This document shows, one piece after another, positions 27,711-36,377 of a DNA stretch of 64,000 bases. Made by a program: the position numbers and the translations under genes. The notes under the pieces are model-generated. The model was not told the DNA's origin. It saw nothing but the letters and a program-made list of their open reading frames with translations, and did not search any database. Within the stretch, counting starts at the first letter, position 1. The number at the start of each line of letters is the position of its first letter. The DNA lies in assembly GCF_000423185.1 (NCBI RefSeq), contig NZ_AUHM01000013.1, positions 1 through 64,000 on the forward strand, given 5' to 3'. This stretch comes from Inquilinus limosus DSM 16000 (GTDB taxonomy: Bacteria > Pseudomonadota > Alphaproteobacteria > DSM-16000 > Inquilinaceae).

Positions 27711-28586
27711 TCACTCGAAGCGCAGGATGCGCTCGCCGAACAGGCCGCGCGGGCGCAGCAGCAGGACGAGCGCCATCAGCGCATAGACCGCGGCTTCGGC
27801 GGCGGAGGGGTAGACCGTCACCATCACCCCGCGCAGCGCGCCGACGATCAGTGCGGCCAGGACGACGCCCCAGAAGGAGCCGAGCCCGCCGATGACCACG
27901 ACGACGAAGGCCCCGGTCAGGATCTCGGCGCCCATGGCGGGATGGACGCCGGCGATCGGCGCCAGCATCACCCCGGCCAGGGCCGCCAGGCCGACGCCGA
28001 GGAAGACCACGGCGCCCATATAGGGGGCCAGCGAGATGCCCAGCGCCCCGACCATGTCGGGGTTCTGCACCCCGGCGCGCACCACCCGGCCGAAGGCGGT
28101 GCGCTGCAGCAGCCACCACAGCGCCGCGACGATCACCACGACGCCGGCCAGGATGGTCAGCCGGTAGCGCGACAGCACGAAATCGCCGAGGAAGAACTGG
28201 CCGCGCAGCGCCCGCGGGATGCTGTAGGGCAGGGGCGCTGCGCCGAAGGCCATGCGCAGCAGCTGCTCGATCACCATGGCCAGGCCGAAGGTCAGCAGCA
28301 GCGACAGGATCGGGTCGGCCCGGTAGAAGCGGCGGAACAGGAAGCGCTCCAGCAGCAGGCCCAAAAGCCCGACCGCCACCGGGGCCGCGACCAGCGACCC
28401 GCCATAGCCGATGCTGGGCGTCAGCGACACCGCCAGATAGGCACCGATGGCATAGAAGGCGCCATGGGCCAGGTTGACGATGCCGCCGAGGCTGAAGATC
28501 AGCGACAGGCCCAGCGCGATCAGCAGGGTGATCGCGCCGGTGAAGAGGCCGTTGACGATCTGCTCTGTGAGAAGGGCAACGAACAC
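27711..28586 (-). CDS. livH: Branched-chain amino acid-type ABC transporter permease LivH
   Basis: A 291-residue inner-membrane permease with eight or so hydrophobic helices. Typical features: an N-terminal NGLFTGAITLLIALGLSLIF, GGIVNLAHGAFYAIGAYLA, and the cytoplasmic loop RAGVQNPDMVGALGI that contacts the ATPase. It pairs with the LivM part of the fused protein to form the channel. It lies 13 bases after the binding-protein gene. Confidence 0.93.
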   Translation of the reverse strand: MFVALLTEQIVNGLFTGAITLLIALGLSLIFSLGGIVNLAHGAFYAIGAYLAVSLTPSIGYGGSLVAAPVAVGLLGLLLERFLFRRFYRADPILSLLLTFGLAMVIEQLLRMAFGAAPLPYSIPRALRGQFFLGDFVLSRYRLTILAGVVVIVAALWWLLQRTAFGRVVRAGVQNPDMVGALGISLAPYMGAVVFLGVGLAALAGVMLAPIAGVHPAMGAEILTGAFVVVVIGGLGSFWGVVLAALIVGALRGVMVTVYPSAAEAAVYALMALVLLLRPRGLFGERILRFE

Positions 28587-28599
28587 GGCGCGGCGGACC

Positions 28600-29853
28600 T
28601 TACGCCGGCATCGTGCAAGCGGCTTCTTCTTCCGTCGGCGCGATCGCCTCCAGCGGCTCCTCCGGGCCCGGGACCGGCGGCGAGGAGGTGAAGATGTCCC
28701 ACTGGTTCTCCACCTCGTCCGGCGGCAGCGCCGTGATGGCGTAGAGCTCGGTCATCAGCTGGTGGTCGCGGGCGCGGAAATAGCCCTCGCGCGTCTTCAT
28801 CACGTCGAACTTGGCGCCCTTCTCGAGGTATTCCACGATCGCGGGGCTGTCGGCCGACTTGGTCTCGGTAATGGCGCGGGCCAGGATCTTCAGCGCGTTG
28901 TAGTCGCCCCAGGCCTGGTTCTCCGGCGGCTTGCCGTACTTCTTGCTGAAAGCCTCGACGAAGGCCTTCGAGGCCGGCGTGTCGACCTTGTGGTGCCAGA
29001 GCGACGGCCAGGTGCCGAGGAAATTGCCCTCGCCGGCGCCCCAGGCGACCGCGGTGTCGAAGCCGAAGCCGGCCACCGGGAAGGACAGGCCGTATTCGGC
29101 GTATTGCTTGATGAAATTGGTGATCTGGTTGCCGGCCAGGTTGGAGATCACGAGGTCCGGCGCGGCCTGCCGCATCTTCAGGAGATAGGCGGAAAAGTCG
29201 GTGGCGTCGGTCGGTACCAGCTCGTCGGCCGCGAACTCCCCGCCGTTCTGCTCCATGAAGCGCTTGGCGACCTTCAGGAGGTCGTGGCCGAAGGCGTAGT
29301 CGGCGGTCAGCGAATACCAGCGCTTGCCCTTGACCAGCCCGTTCTGCAGCAGCGCCCGGCCGACCGACTTCACATACATCGAGTTGGCGCCCTCGACATG
29401 GAACATGAAGCGCTTGCAGTCGGCGCCGCGCAGCGCGTCGGAGTTGCAGCCGGTGTTGAAGAACAGGGTCCTGCTGCGCTGCGCCACCTGGGAGATGGCG
29501 AGGCCGGAGGCGGAGGAGATCTCGCCGATGATCGCCGCCACCTTGTCGCGCTCGACCAGCCGCTCGGCCTTGGCCGAGGCGGTCTGCGGGTTGACCGAAT
29601 CCTCGATGATCAGCTCGATCGGCCGGCCCAGCACGCCACCGGCGGCGTTGATCTCCTCAGCCGCGAGCTGCACCGCCATCACGGCGTATTCGCCGAGCGG
29701 GCCGAGGAAGCCGGTGCGCGGCGTCAGATGGCCGATGCGCAGCGCGTCCGCCTGGGCGCGGACGATGGCCGGCATGCCGATGGCGGCGACGGCGGCGGTG
29801 GACGCGGCGCCCCGCAGCAGGGCACGGCGGGTGAAGCGCAAATCTCCAGGCAT
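28600..29853 (-). CDS. ABC transporter substrate-binding protein, Leu/Ile/Val-binding type
   Basis: A 417-residue periplasmic binding protein of the type I fold. It opens with a twin-arginine signal (FTRRALLRGAASTAAVAAIG) and cleavage after VRAQA. The body has IGHLTPRTGFLGPLGEYAVM, LAAEEINAAGGVLGRPIELI and KVAAIIGEISSASGLAISQV. Members bind branched-chain amino acids, amides, urea or aromatic acids, so the ligand is open. Context with BKACE and a carnitine-dehydrogenase-like enzyme hints at a 3-hydroxy-acid or betaine. First gene of the operon, divergent from the GntR regulator. Confidence 0.92.
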   Translation of the reverse strand: MPGDLRFTRRALLRGAASTAAVAAIGMPAIVRAQADALRIGHLTPRTGFLGPLGEYAVMAVQLAAEEINAAGGVLGRPIELIIEDSVNPQTASAKAERLVERDKVAAIIGEISSASGLAISQVAQRSRTLFFNTGCNSDALRGADCKRFMFHVEGANSMYVKSVGRALLQNGLVKGKRWYSLTADYAFGHDLLKVAKRFMEQNGGEFAADELVPTDATDFSAYLLKMRQAAPDLVISNLAGNQITNFIKQYAEYGLSFPVAGFGFDTAVAWGAGEGNFLGTWPSLWHHKVDTPASKAFVEAFSKKYGKPPENQAWGDYNALKILARAITETKSADSPAIVEYLEKGAKFDVMKTREGYFRARDHQLMTELYAITALPPDEVENQWDIFTSSPPVPGPEEPLEAIAPTEEEAACTMPA

Positions 29854-29941
29854 AGGATCCTCCCTCGTCAGACGCCGGCTTGGCGCGGTCTTCGTCCGTT
29901 CGAGCCACGGCCGGACGGGTCTGCGCCCTCCTTGCCGTGAT

Positions 29942-29953
29942 CTGTGATCACAG
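29942..29953. promoter_or_regulatory. Palindromic operator for the GntR/FCD regulator
   Basis: CTGTGATCACAG is a perfect 12-bp palindrome in the 156-base gap between the divergent binding-protein and GntR genes. Its size and symmetry fit sites bound by FadR-type GntR dimers. It lies about 90 bases from the importer ATG and 57 from the regulator ATG. Binding is inferred from position. Confidence 0.6.
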
Positions 29954-30009
29954 TTAGGCTGGACGAAATCGGGAGGCTTGTCGAGTCCCGGAAGGAGTTA
30001 AGCTGAAGG

Positions 30010-30702
30010 ATGAGCACGGGGCTGGCCGGCATGGCGCGGATCGAGCGGGTGACGCTCGGCGAGCGCGCCTATGAGGCGCTGCGTGAGCTGCTGCTCTCCG
30101 GCGCCGTGGCCCCGGGCGAGAAGCTGTCGCTGCGCAGCGTGGCGGCGACGCTCGGCGTCTCGATCATGCCGGTGCGCGAGGCGGTGACCCGGCTGGTGGC
30201 CGACGATGCCCTGGCGGTGCTGCCGAACCGGGCGGTCACCGTGCCGGTGATGACCCGCGCCAAGTTCCGCGAGCTGACCACCGTCCGCCTCGCCATCGAG
30301 GGCTTCGCCGCCGAGCAGGCGGCGGCCAACCGGTCCGAGGCCGATCTGGCCGGGATCCGCCGGCTGGACGAGGCGTTCCGGCGCGAGGTCAAGGCGCCCG
30401 AGGCGGACGCGATCGCAGCGCTGCGGCTGAACAAGGAGCTGCATTTCGCCATCTATGCCGCGACCGGCCTGCCGTCGCTGGTCGCCATCATCGAAGGGCT
30501 CTGGCTCAAGGTCGGGCCGGTGATCAACCTGGACCTCAAATCCTCGACCGAGCGACTCGTCGACGGCGGGGCGGAGGGGTTCCACGCCGATTGCGTCGCG
30601 GCGATCGCGGCGCGGGACGGGCCGGCGGCCCGGGCGGCGCTGACCGCGGATATCGAGAACGCCGCCCGCTTCATCGCGGCGACGGGAAGGCTGCCGGACT
30701 GA
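30010..30702 (+). CDS. GntR family transcriptional regulator, FCD type
   Basis: A 230-residue repressor-type regulator. The N-terminal winged helix-turn-helix spans residues about 15–75 (LSLRSVAATLGVSIMPVREA). The C-terminal FCD effector domain has metal-ligand positions in the ELHFAIYAATG and GFHADCVAAIAARD regions. It is transcribed away from the importer and 21 bases before the SDR gene, so it likely controls both. The effector is probably the imported compound or a degradation product. Confidence 0.93.
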   Translation: MSTGLAGMARIERVTLGERAYEALRELLLSGAVAPGEKLSLRSVAATLGVSIMPVREAVTRLVADDALAVLPNRAVTVPVMTRAKFRELTTVRLAIEGFAAEQAAANRSEADLAGIRRLDEAFRREVKAPEADAIAALRLNKELHFAIYAATGLPSLVAIIEGLWLKVGPVINLDLKSSTERLVDGGAEGFHADCVAAIAARDGPAARAALTADIENAARFIAATGRLPD

Positions 30703-30723
30703 AACAACGAGGAGGAGAACGCC

Positions 30724-31500
30724 ATGGATCTCGGCATCAAGGGCCTGCGCGTCCTGGTCACCGCCGGCGCGTCCGGCATCGGGCGGGAGATCACCCGCGC
30801 CTTCGTGGAGGAGGGGGCGCGGGTGCATGTGTCGGACGTCGACGCGGCGGCGCTCGACACGCTGGCGGCGGAGCGCCCGGCGATCACCGCGACCGCGGCC
30901 GACATGTCCGACCGCGCGGCGGTGGCCCGGCTGTTCGACGAGGCATTGGCGGCCCTGGGCGGGCTGGACTGCCTGGTCAACAATGTCGGCATCGCCGGCC
31001 CGACCGGCCGGGTCGACCAGATCGATCCGGAGGAATGGGACCGGACGCTGGCGGTCAACATCACCGGCCAGTTCAACTGCACCCGTCTGGCCGTGCCGCA
31101 TCTGGCGAAGAGCGGCAACGCCAGCATCATCAACCTGTCGTCCTCGGCCGGGCGGCTGGGCTTCCCGCTGCGCTCACCCTATGCCGCGTCGAAATGGGCG
31201 GTGGTCGGCTTCACCAAGTCGCTGTCGATGGAGCTCGGGCCCCTCGGCATCCGGGTCAACGCGATCCAGCCCGGCATCGTCGAAGGCGACCGCATCCGCC
31301 GGGTCTTCGCGGCCAAGGCGGCGCAGCGCGGCATCACGCCGGAGGAGATGCAGGCGCAGGCCCTGGCCCAGGCCTCGATCCGGGAGCTGATCCAGCCGCG
31401 CCAGCTGGCCGACCAGATCCTGCTGCTGGCCTCGCCACGCGGCCGCACCATCTCCGGCCAGGCGATCAGCATCTGCGGCGACCTGCAGTCGCTGGCCTGA
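30724..31500 (+). CDS. SDR family oxidoreductase
   Basis: A 258-residue classical short-chain dehydrogenase. The NAD(P) motif reads VTAGASGIGREITRAFVEEG. NNVGIAG, the catalytic Ser (NLSSSAGRLG) and YAASKWAVVGFTKSLSMELG with the YxxxK pair are all present. GGAGGAGAA lies 4 bases upstream of the ATG. The protein is downstream of the GntR gene, so it likely oxidises or reduces a hydroxyl group in the pathway served by the divergent importer. Substrate unknown. Confidence 0.92.
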   Translation: MDLGIKGLRVLVTAGASGIGREITRAFVEEGARVHVSDVDAAALDTLAAERPAITATAADMSDRAAVARLFDEALAALGGLDCLVNNVGIAGPTGRVDQIDPEEWDRTLAVNITGQFNCTRLAVPHLAKSGNASIINLSSSAGRLGFPLRSPYAASKWAVVGFTKSLSMELGPLGIRVNAIQPGIVEGDRIRRVFAAKAAQRGITPEEMQAQALAQASIRELIQPRQLADQILLLASPRGRTISGQAISICGDLQSLA

Positions 31501-31518
31501 CGATCGAAGTGTCTGCCC

Positions 31519-31548
31519 GGCCCTGATCTTCTGCCGGCAGGGGCTTTT
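31519..31548 (+). terminator. Weak terminator-like hairpin after the SDR gene
   Basis: GCCCTG pairs with CAGGGGC across a loop of about 12 bases with one bulge, and TTTT follows. Position 20 bases after the SDR stop fits an intrinsic terminator, but the stem is short. Confidence 0.3.
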
Positions 31549-31646
31549 CAGATCTCCCCCGCTCAGTTCTTTATTGATTGCGGACTCGGCCTGATTCTCA
31601 ACAAATTCGTCCAATATCAGGCGGTGAGTGGGTTCGGAGGGGGAAG

Positions 31647-33425
31647 ATGGTGGGAAGGGGATCGGAACCGTCGAGGCTGGCGCGAGCGGCAGCCGTTGCC
31701 TGCATGCTGTTCGGGCTGTTCAGTGCATCGCCCGGATACGGCCAGCATATCGTGCCGGGCCAGCGCTCCGGCGTGATCGCATCCGATCCGGCCACCCTGG
31801 AGCGGACACTGAACCTGGACGAGAAGAAGCTGGTCCAGGAGGGGCTGGCCTGGCTCGGCTTCTACAAGGGCTGGTTCGACGGGGCCTTCGGAGAGGGCAC
31901 GCGCAATGCGCTCTCCAACTGGCAGCGGCAGAACGGCCTGCGCGCCAGCGGCGAGCTCGATGCCGACCAGGCGATCACGCTCGCCGGCACCGCCCTGGCC
32001 ATGCGGGACAAGACCGGCTGGCAGCCCCTCTCCGACTCGCGGAGCGGGATCACCATCTCCTACCCCTCCAAGGTGCTGACCCGGCGGTCGGAATCGGAGG
32101 CGGGCGGCGTCACCCTGGACGACCCCGATGGCGGCGCGTCGCTGATGACGATGCGCTTCACCGACGTGACCGACGGCCAGATCAACGCCTTCTACGACGC
32201 CCTTTCGGGCAGCGGGGAATCCGAGATCACCTACGAATTCCGCCGGAACAACCTGTTCATCGTCACCGGCAACCGCAAGGGCGGCAAGTTCTACAGCCGT
32301 TTCGAGCAGCGCGGCCGGGAGATCCGCGGCTACGACCTGATCTGGCGGGCCGACCACGATGCGGATCTGCAGGCGCTCTCGGTGCTGATCTCGAACAGCT
32401 TCTATCCGTTCGGCTATGACACGCCGCCGGCGGAGCCGAGCTACCCGACCCTGATGGCGCTGGCCGACGCGCGCGGGCCGCAGGGCGGGTCGGCCGGTGC
32501 GACGGACACGCCCCAGGACACCGGCAGATCGCAGCAGGCCGGCACGAGCCCCGCCACGGACCGGCCGCCGCCTGCCCGGGAGTCCGCGGAGACGAACGAC
32601 GCGCCCCCGCCCCATCGGGAGGACCAGGCCGGTCCGAGCGGCGGGGAAGAGGAGGTGGGGCAGTTCGTCTTCGCCTATCTCGAACCGGAGACCCCAGCCC
32701 TCAGGAACGCCTATGAGCTGACCCGGGACACCGACCTGCTGCGCCGGAATCCCGAAATCGCCTGGATGAACGGGATGTTCGAGCTGCCGCGCCAGCTGCG
32801 CTACGCGGCCGCGGAATGCGGGTCGGTGAACGCGTTCTATTCGCCGAAGAATTCCGCGATCGTCCTGTGCTACGAGCTGGTCGCGTCCCTGGAGCAGCAG
32901 GCGTTGAAGCTGGCCGAGAAGGCGGACCCGAAGTCGAACATCCTCGGCGCCTATATCGCCAGCAACATCCGTTTCATCCTGCTGCACGAGACCGGCCATG
33001 CCCTGATCGACATGCTCGAGCTGCCCTCGACCGGGCGGGAGGAAGATGCGGTCGACCAGATGGCGGCGATGATGATCCTGCTCAATCCCGGCGGGAAGGA
33101 GACGACCGACCAGATCGCCGAGGTGCTGCGGATGGCGGCCATCTGGTTCCAGAACAACGCCTCGGTGGGCGACGACACCAGCCAGAACATGCAGGTCTTC
33201 GCCGACGAGCACTCCCTCAGCGAGCAGCGCTTCTTCAACCTGCTGTGCTACATGTACGGCCACAATCCGGACGACTACGACTGGATCGTTCGGGAGAAGT
33301 TCCTGCCCGAGGCGCGCGCGGTCCGCTGCCCCGACGAGTCCCGCAAGATGTTCAGGGCCTGGGCCGCGCTGCTGGCACCGCATTTCACCCCGCGCTACAA
33401 GGCGATCGCGCGCATGCTGCAATAG
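31647..33425 (+). CDS. Secreted DUF4344 metallopeptidase with peptidoglycan-binding-like domain
   Basis: A 592-residue exported protein. A signal peptide (ACMLFGLFSASPGYGQ) is followed at about residues 55–105 by a peptidoglycan-binding-type helical repeat (LAWLGFYKGWFDGAFGEGTR, NWQRQNGL). A beta-rich middle domain and a low-complexity Pro/Asp/Glu linker lead to the DUF4344 domain. It carries a zinc HExxH site, ILLHETGHALIDMLELP, with the distal EDAVDQMAA. Likely periplasmic and cell-wall associated; the protein target is unknown. ATG 31647 has GGAGGGGGAAG just upstream. The gene stands alone. Confidence 0.85.
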   Translation: MVGRGSEPSRLARAAAVACMLFGLFSASPGYGQHIVPGQRSGVIASDPATLERTLNLDEKKLVQEGLAWLGFYKGWFDGAFGEGTRNALSNWQRQNGLRASGELDADQAITLAGTALAMRDKTGWQPLSDSRSGITISYPSKVLTRRSESEAGGVTLDDPDGGASLMTMRFTDVTDGQINAFYDALSGSGESEITYEFRRNNLFIVTGNRKGGKFYSRFEQRGREIRGYDLIWRADHDADLQALSVLISNSFYPFGYDTPPAEPSYPTLMALADARGPQGGSAGATDTPQDTGRSQQAGTSPATDRPPPARESAETNDAPPPHREDQAGPSGGEEEVGQFVFAYLEPETPALRNAYELTRDTDLLRRNPEIAWMNGMFELPRQLRYAAAECGSVNAFYSPKNSAIVLCYELVASLEQQALKLAEKADPKSNILGAYIASNIRFILLHETGHALIDMLELPSTGREEDAVDQMAAMMILLNPGGKETTDQIAEVLRMAAIWFQNNASVGDDTSQNMQVFADEHSLSEQRFFNLLCYMYGHNPDDYDWIVREKFLPEARAVRCPDESRKMFRAWAALLAPHFTPRYKAIARMLQ

Positions 33426-33439
33426 CGGCGGCTTCGATC

Positions 33440-34348
33440 TCACGCGGCCGCGGCCAGGCCGGGCAGGACGTCGCGGACCGACTGCGCCAGGATCGCCGCC
33501 AGCCGGGCCGTGACCGGGTCCGGTTCGGCCTCCGCCCGCAGCAGGGTGAGGGGCAGGGCAGGCAGGGGCGGCGCCTCCCCGGCCCCCAGCACCCGCACCC
33601 CGGCCGGCAGGCCGACATCCGTGCGCACGGTGACGCCGAGCCCGGCCGCCACCGCCGCCCACAGCCCGGCGAGGCTGGGGCTGACGAAGGCCAGGCGCCA
33701 GGAGATGCCGGCGCGGTCCAGCGCCGTGGCGGCGGCGGTGCGCAGCAGGCACGGCGCCTCCAGCGCCGCCAGCGGCAGCGGCTCGTCCGCCCGGCCGTAG
33801 GCCGATGCGGGCCTGTCCTCGTCCTCGATGGCCGGGCCGATCCAGCGCATCGGCAGCTCCGCCACCCGCTCGGCATGGGGCAGGGCGCCGCCGTCGCCCC
33901 AGGCCAAAGCGAGGTCGAGCTGGCCGGAGCCGACCCGGTCGAGCAGATCGAAGCTGCGCGCGATCCGCGCCTCGATCCGCACCTTGGGATGGGCGCGGGC
34001 GAAGCGCCCCAGCACCGCCGGCAGCAGCGTCTCGCCGAAATCCTCGGACAGGCCGAGCCGCACCCACCCCTCGAGATCGATGCCGTGGATGGCGGCCGCC
34101 GCCTCGTCGTTCAGGGCCAGCAGCCGCCGGGCATAGGCCAGCATGGTCTCGCCGGCCTCGGTCAGGGCCAAGCCGCGCCCGGCCTTGCGGAAGATCGGCG
34201 TGCCCGCCTGCTCCTCCAGCTTGCGCAGCTGGGCGCTGACCGCGGAGGTGGAGCGGCCCAGGCGGTCGGCCGCCCGGGCGAAGCTGCCCTGCTCCATGCC
34301 GGTCGCGAAGCTGCGCAGCACGTCGAGGTCGAAGGTGATCCGGCGCAT
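33440..34348 (-). CDS. LysR family transcriptional regulator
   Basis: A 302-residue regulator. The N-terminal winged helix-turn-helix has VLRSFATGMEQGSFARAADR and GRSTSAVSAQLRKLEEQAG, followed by the linker helix and a two-lobed periplasmic-binding-like effector domain. It is divergent from the tautomerase–cupin–DUF4865 genes, with 105 bases between, the usual arrangement for a LysR protein and its target. The gap contains AT-rich imperfect inverted repeats that could hold the T-N11-A box. Confidence 0.93.
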   Translation of the reverse strand: MRRITFDLDVLRSFATGMEQGSFARAADRLGRSTSAVSAQLRKLEEQAGTPIFRKAGRGLALTEAGETMLAYARRLLALNDEAAAAIHGIDLEGWVRLGLSEDFGETLLPAVLGRFARAHPKVRIEARIARSFDLLDRVGSGQLDLALAWGDGGALPHAERVAELPMRWIGPAIEDEDRPASAYGRADEPLPLAALEAPCLLRTAAATALDRAGISWRLAFVSPSLAGLWAAVAAGLGVTVRTDVGLPAGVRVLGAGEAPPLPALPLTLLRAEAEPDPVTARLAAILAQSVRDVLPGLAAAA

Positions 34349-34453
34349 GGGAATCGTCCCAATTTCCTGAATCGATGATCCAGATATTTCCGATTTTCGG
34401 GATGAACCTGTATCGCTATCTCCAAGGCGTCAAGGTTGATCCAGGAGGATCCC

Positions 34454-34843
34454 GTGCCGCTCACCCGCATCTCGCTGACCAAAGGCAAGCCGCCCGAATA
34501 TCTGCGCACCCTCTCGGACAGCCTGCACCAGGCGCTGGTCGAGGCCTTCGATGTCCCGCCGGACGACCGGTTCCAGATCATCCACCAGCACGAGCCGGGA
34601 GAGCTGGTGTTCGACCGGCACTATCTCGGCGGCCCGCGCTCGGACGATTTCGTGCTGTTCCAGATCACCGCCGGCCGTCCGCGCAGCTCCGAGACCAAGG
34701 CGGCGTTCTACCGGCGCCTGGTCGAGCGCCTCGCCGAGGCGCCGGGTGTGCGGCCCGAGGACGTCATGGTGGTGATCACGACCACCCAGCTCGACGAATG
34801 GTCCTTCGCCGGCGGCGTCGCCTCGATGCTCGGGAACCGATAG
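34454..34843 (+). CDS. Tautomerase family protein
   Basis: A 129-residue protein of the 4-oxalocrotonate tautomerase superfamily. With GTG 34454 as start the sequence is MPLTRISLTKG, placing the catalytic Pro directly after the initiator Met. AGGAGG lies 5 bases upstream. An alternative upstream TTG at 34436 would bury this Pro and is rejected. RFQIIHQHEPGELVFDRHYL and TKAAFYRRLVERLAE fit the long-form family. Substrate unknown, probably an enol or unsaturated acid. Confidence 0.9.
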   Translation: MPLTRISLTKGKPPEYLRTLSDSLHQALVEAFDVPPDDRFQIIHQHEPGELVFDRHYLGGPRSDDFVLFQITAGRPRSSETKAAFYRRLVERLAEAPGVRPEDVMVVITTTQLDEWSFAGGVASMLGNR

Positions 34844-34852
34844 GAGCCGGCG

Positions 34853-35245
34853 ATGGGCAGCAATCCGACGGAGATGACCATCTGCCGCGCCGGCAGCGCG
34901 ATCGCCCGCGCCCCGGACGGCGTCGCCAGCGGCCCGTTCTGGATCGAGCGGCTGCTGGAGGGCAGCAAGGACGGCGAGATGACGGCGATGCGCGCGACGG
35001 TCGATCCCGGCATCCGCACCCGCTGGCACAGCCATCCGCTCGGGCAGATCCTCTACGTCCTCTCCGGCGTCGGCCTGGTCCAGCGCGACGGCGGCACGAT
35101 GGAGGAGGTGAGGGCGGGCGACTGCGTCTGGTTCGCCTCCGGCGAGCGGCACTGGCATGGCGCCGCCGCCGACAGCGTCTTCGCCTATCTCAGCATCCAG
35201 CCGGTCCGCGACGGCACGGCGGTGCATTGGATGGAGCCGGCCTGA
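34853..35245 (+). CDS. Cupin domain-containing protein
   Basis: A 130-residue single-domain cupin. The first metal motif is RTRWHSHPLGQILYVLSGVG and the second is DCVWFASGERHWHGAAAD, giving the usual His/His/Glu-like set (a Gln occupies the Glu position in the first motif). It may be a small isomerase, decarboxylase or dioxygenase. It starts 9 bases after the tautomerase gene and belongs to the same operon. Confidence 0.9.
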   Translation: MGSNPTEMTICRAGSAIARAPDGVASGPFWIERLLEGSKDGEMTAMRATVDPGIRTRWHSHPLGQILYVLSGVGLVQRDGGTMEEVRAGDCVWFASGERHWHGAAADSVFAYLSIQPVRDGTAVHWMEPA

Positions 35246-35260
35246 CCCGGAGGAGCCGCC

Positions 35261-35839
35261 ATGTATGCGATGCAGTACGAGATCACCCTGCCGGCCGATT
35301 ACGACATGCGGATCATCCGCCGGCGGGTCGCGGCCCGGGGGCCGGCGCTCGACGCCTTCCCCGGCCTCGGGCTCAAGGCCTATCTGATCCGCGAGCGCGG
35401 GGTTGACGGCGCGCCGGTCAACCAGTATGCGCCGTTCTATCTCTGGGCCTCGATCGAGGGGATGGGCCGCTTCCTGTGGGGCGGTGGCGGCTTCGGCGGC
35501 ATCGTCGAATCCTTCGGCCGGCCGGCGGTGCGCCACTGGACCGGCATCGCCTGCCTGGCAGGCCCGGCCCGCGGCGACAGCCCGCGCGCCGCCACCCGCC
35601 ACACGGGGTGGGTTCCGGCCGATGCCGACCCCGCCGCCTTCGTCGCCGAGGCGATGGCGGAGCTCGACCGGCACGCCCGACTGCCCGGCGTCCACACCAC
35701 GGCCCTGGCGATCGATCCGTCGCGCTGGGAGTGGGGGCGCTTCACCCTGTGGGCCGCGGCTCCGGCGGCAGATGGCGACCTCTACCAGGTCCTCCACCTG
35801 TCGGCGCCGGAGCTGGGCGCCATCACCCGGCCGACCTAG
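35261..35839 (+). CDS. DUF4865 family protein
   Basis: A 192-residue protein of a family (DUF4865) regularly found with tautomerase, cupin and LysR genes. Blocks: MYAMQYEITLPADYDMRIIR, GLGLKAYLIRERG, NQYAPFYLWASIEGMGRFLW and a conserved RHWTGIAC. It may be a monooxygenase-like alpha/beta fold, but function is unknown. Its stop overlaps the convergent sigma-factor stop by four bases. Confidence 0.85.
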   Translation: MYAMQYEITLPADYDMRIIRRRVAARGPALDAFPGLGLKAYLIRERGVDGAPVNQYAPFYLWASIEGMGRFLWGGGGFGGIVESFGRPAVRHWTGIACLAGPARGDSPRAATRHTGWVPADADPAAFVAEAMAELDRHARLPGVHTTALAIDPSRWEWGRFTLWAAAPAADGDLYQVLHLSAPELGAITRPT

Positions 35840-36342
35840 TGGACCGGGCGGTCGTCCCCGCGCAGCGCGTTGCGCGCCCGCGCCAGGCGGGAACGGATGG
35901 TGCCGATCGGCACATGCAGGCGCTCGGCGGCCTCCTCATAGGAGGCGCCGCCGATGGCCACCAGGCGCAGCACCTCGCGGTGGCTGCGCGACAGGGTGGG
36001 CCAGCGCGCCTCCAGCTCCCGCACCTCGATCGCCTCGGGCTGGCTGGCCGGGGCGGGAAGGTCCCAGCCTTCGATCGGGACCATCTCGGTCTGGTTGCGC
36101 TTGCCCGAGACGAATTTCGAGAGGTGGAGGCGGCGCATCATGACGATGAGCCAAGCGACGATGTTGCTTCCAGGTCGCCACAGATGAAGCTTGAGGGCTG
36201 CCCGCAGCAACGTCTCCTGGATCAGGTCGTCGGCATCGGCGCGGTTGCGGGTCAGGCTGACGGCATAGCGCCGGAGATCGGGAATGCAAGGAGCGACCGT
36301 CGCCAGAAACTGTCGCTCGGTCGCGGCTGAGATGGCCGGCAT
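35836..36342 (-). CDS. ECF RNA polymerase sigma factor, EcfG-like
   Basis: A 168-residue sigma factor. Region 2 reads LRRYAVSLTRNRADADDLIQ, followed by PGSNIVAWLIVMMRRLHL. Region 4 reads LSRSHREVLRLVAIGGASYE, then EAAERLHVPIGTIRSRLARA. The layout, including a PGSN-x-AW block, resembles alphaproteobacterial general-stress sigma factors of the EcfG/ECF15 type. No anti-sigma (NepR) or PhyR gene is next to it, so it may be a paralogue. Its own upstream region has GGAAC-N16-GGTT, one base from the EcfG consensus, suggesting regulation by the same class of sigma factor. Confidence 0.88.
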   Translation of the reverse strand: MPAISAATERQFLATVAPCIPDLRRYAVSLTRNRADADDLIQETLLRAALKLHLWRPGSNIVAWLIVMMRRLHLSKFVSGKRNQTEMVPIEGWDLPAPASQPEAIEVRELEARWPTLSRSHREVLRLVAIGGASYEEAAERLHVPIGTIRSRLARARNALRGDDRPVH

Positions 36343-36377
36343 CGGAGAGCGTCCCTGTTGCGACTGACTACTGACGA

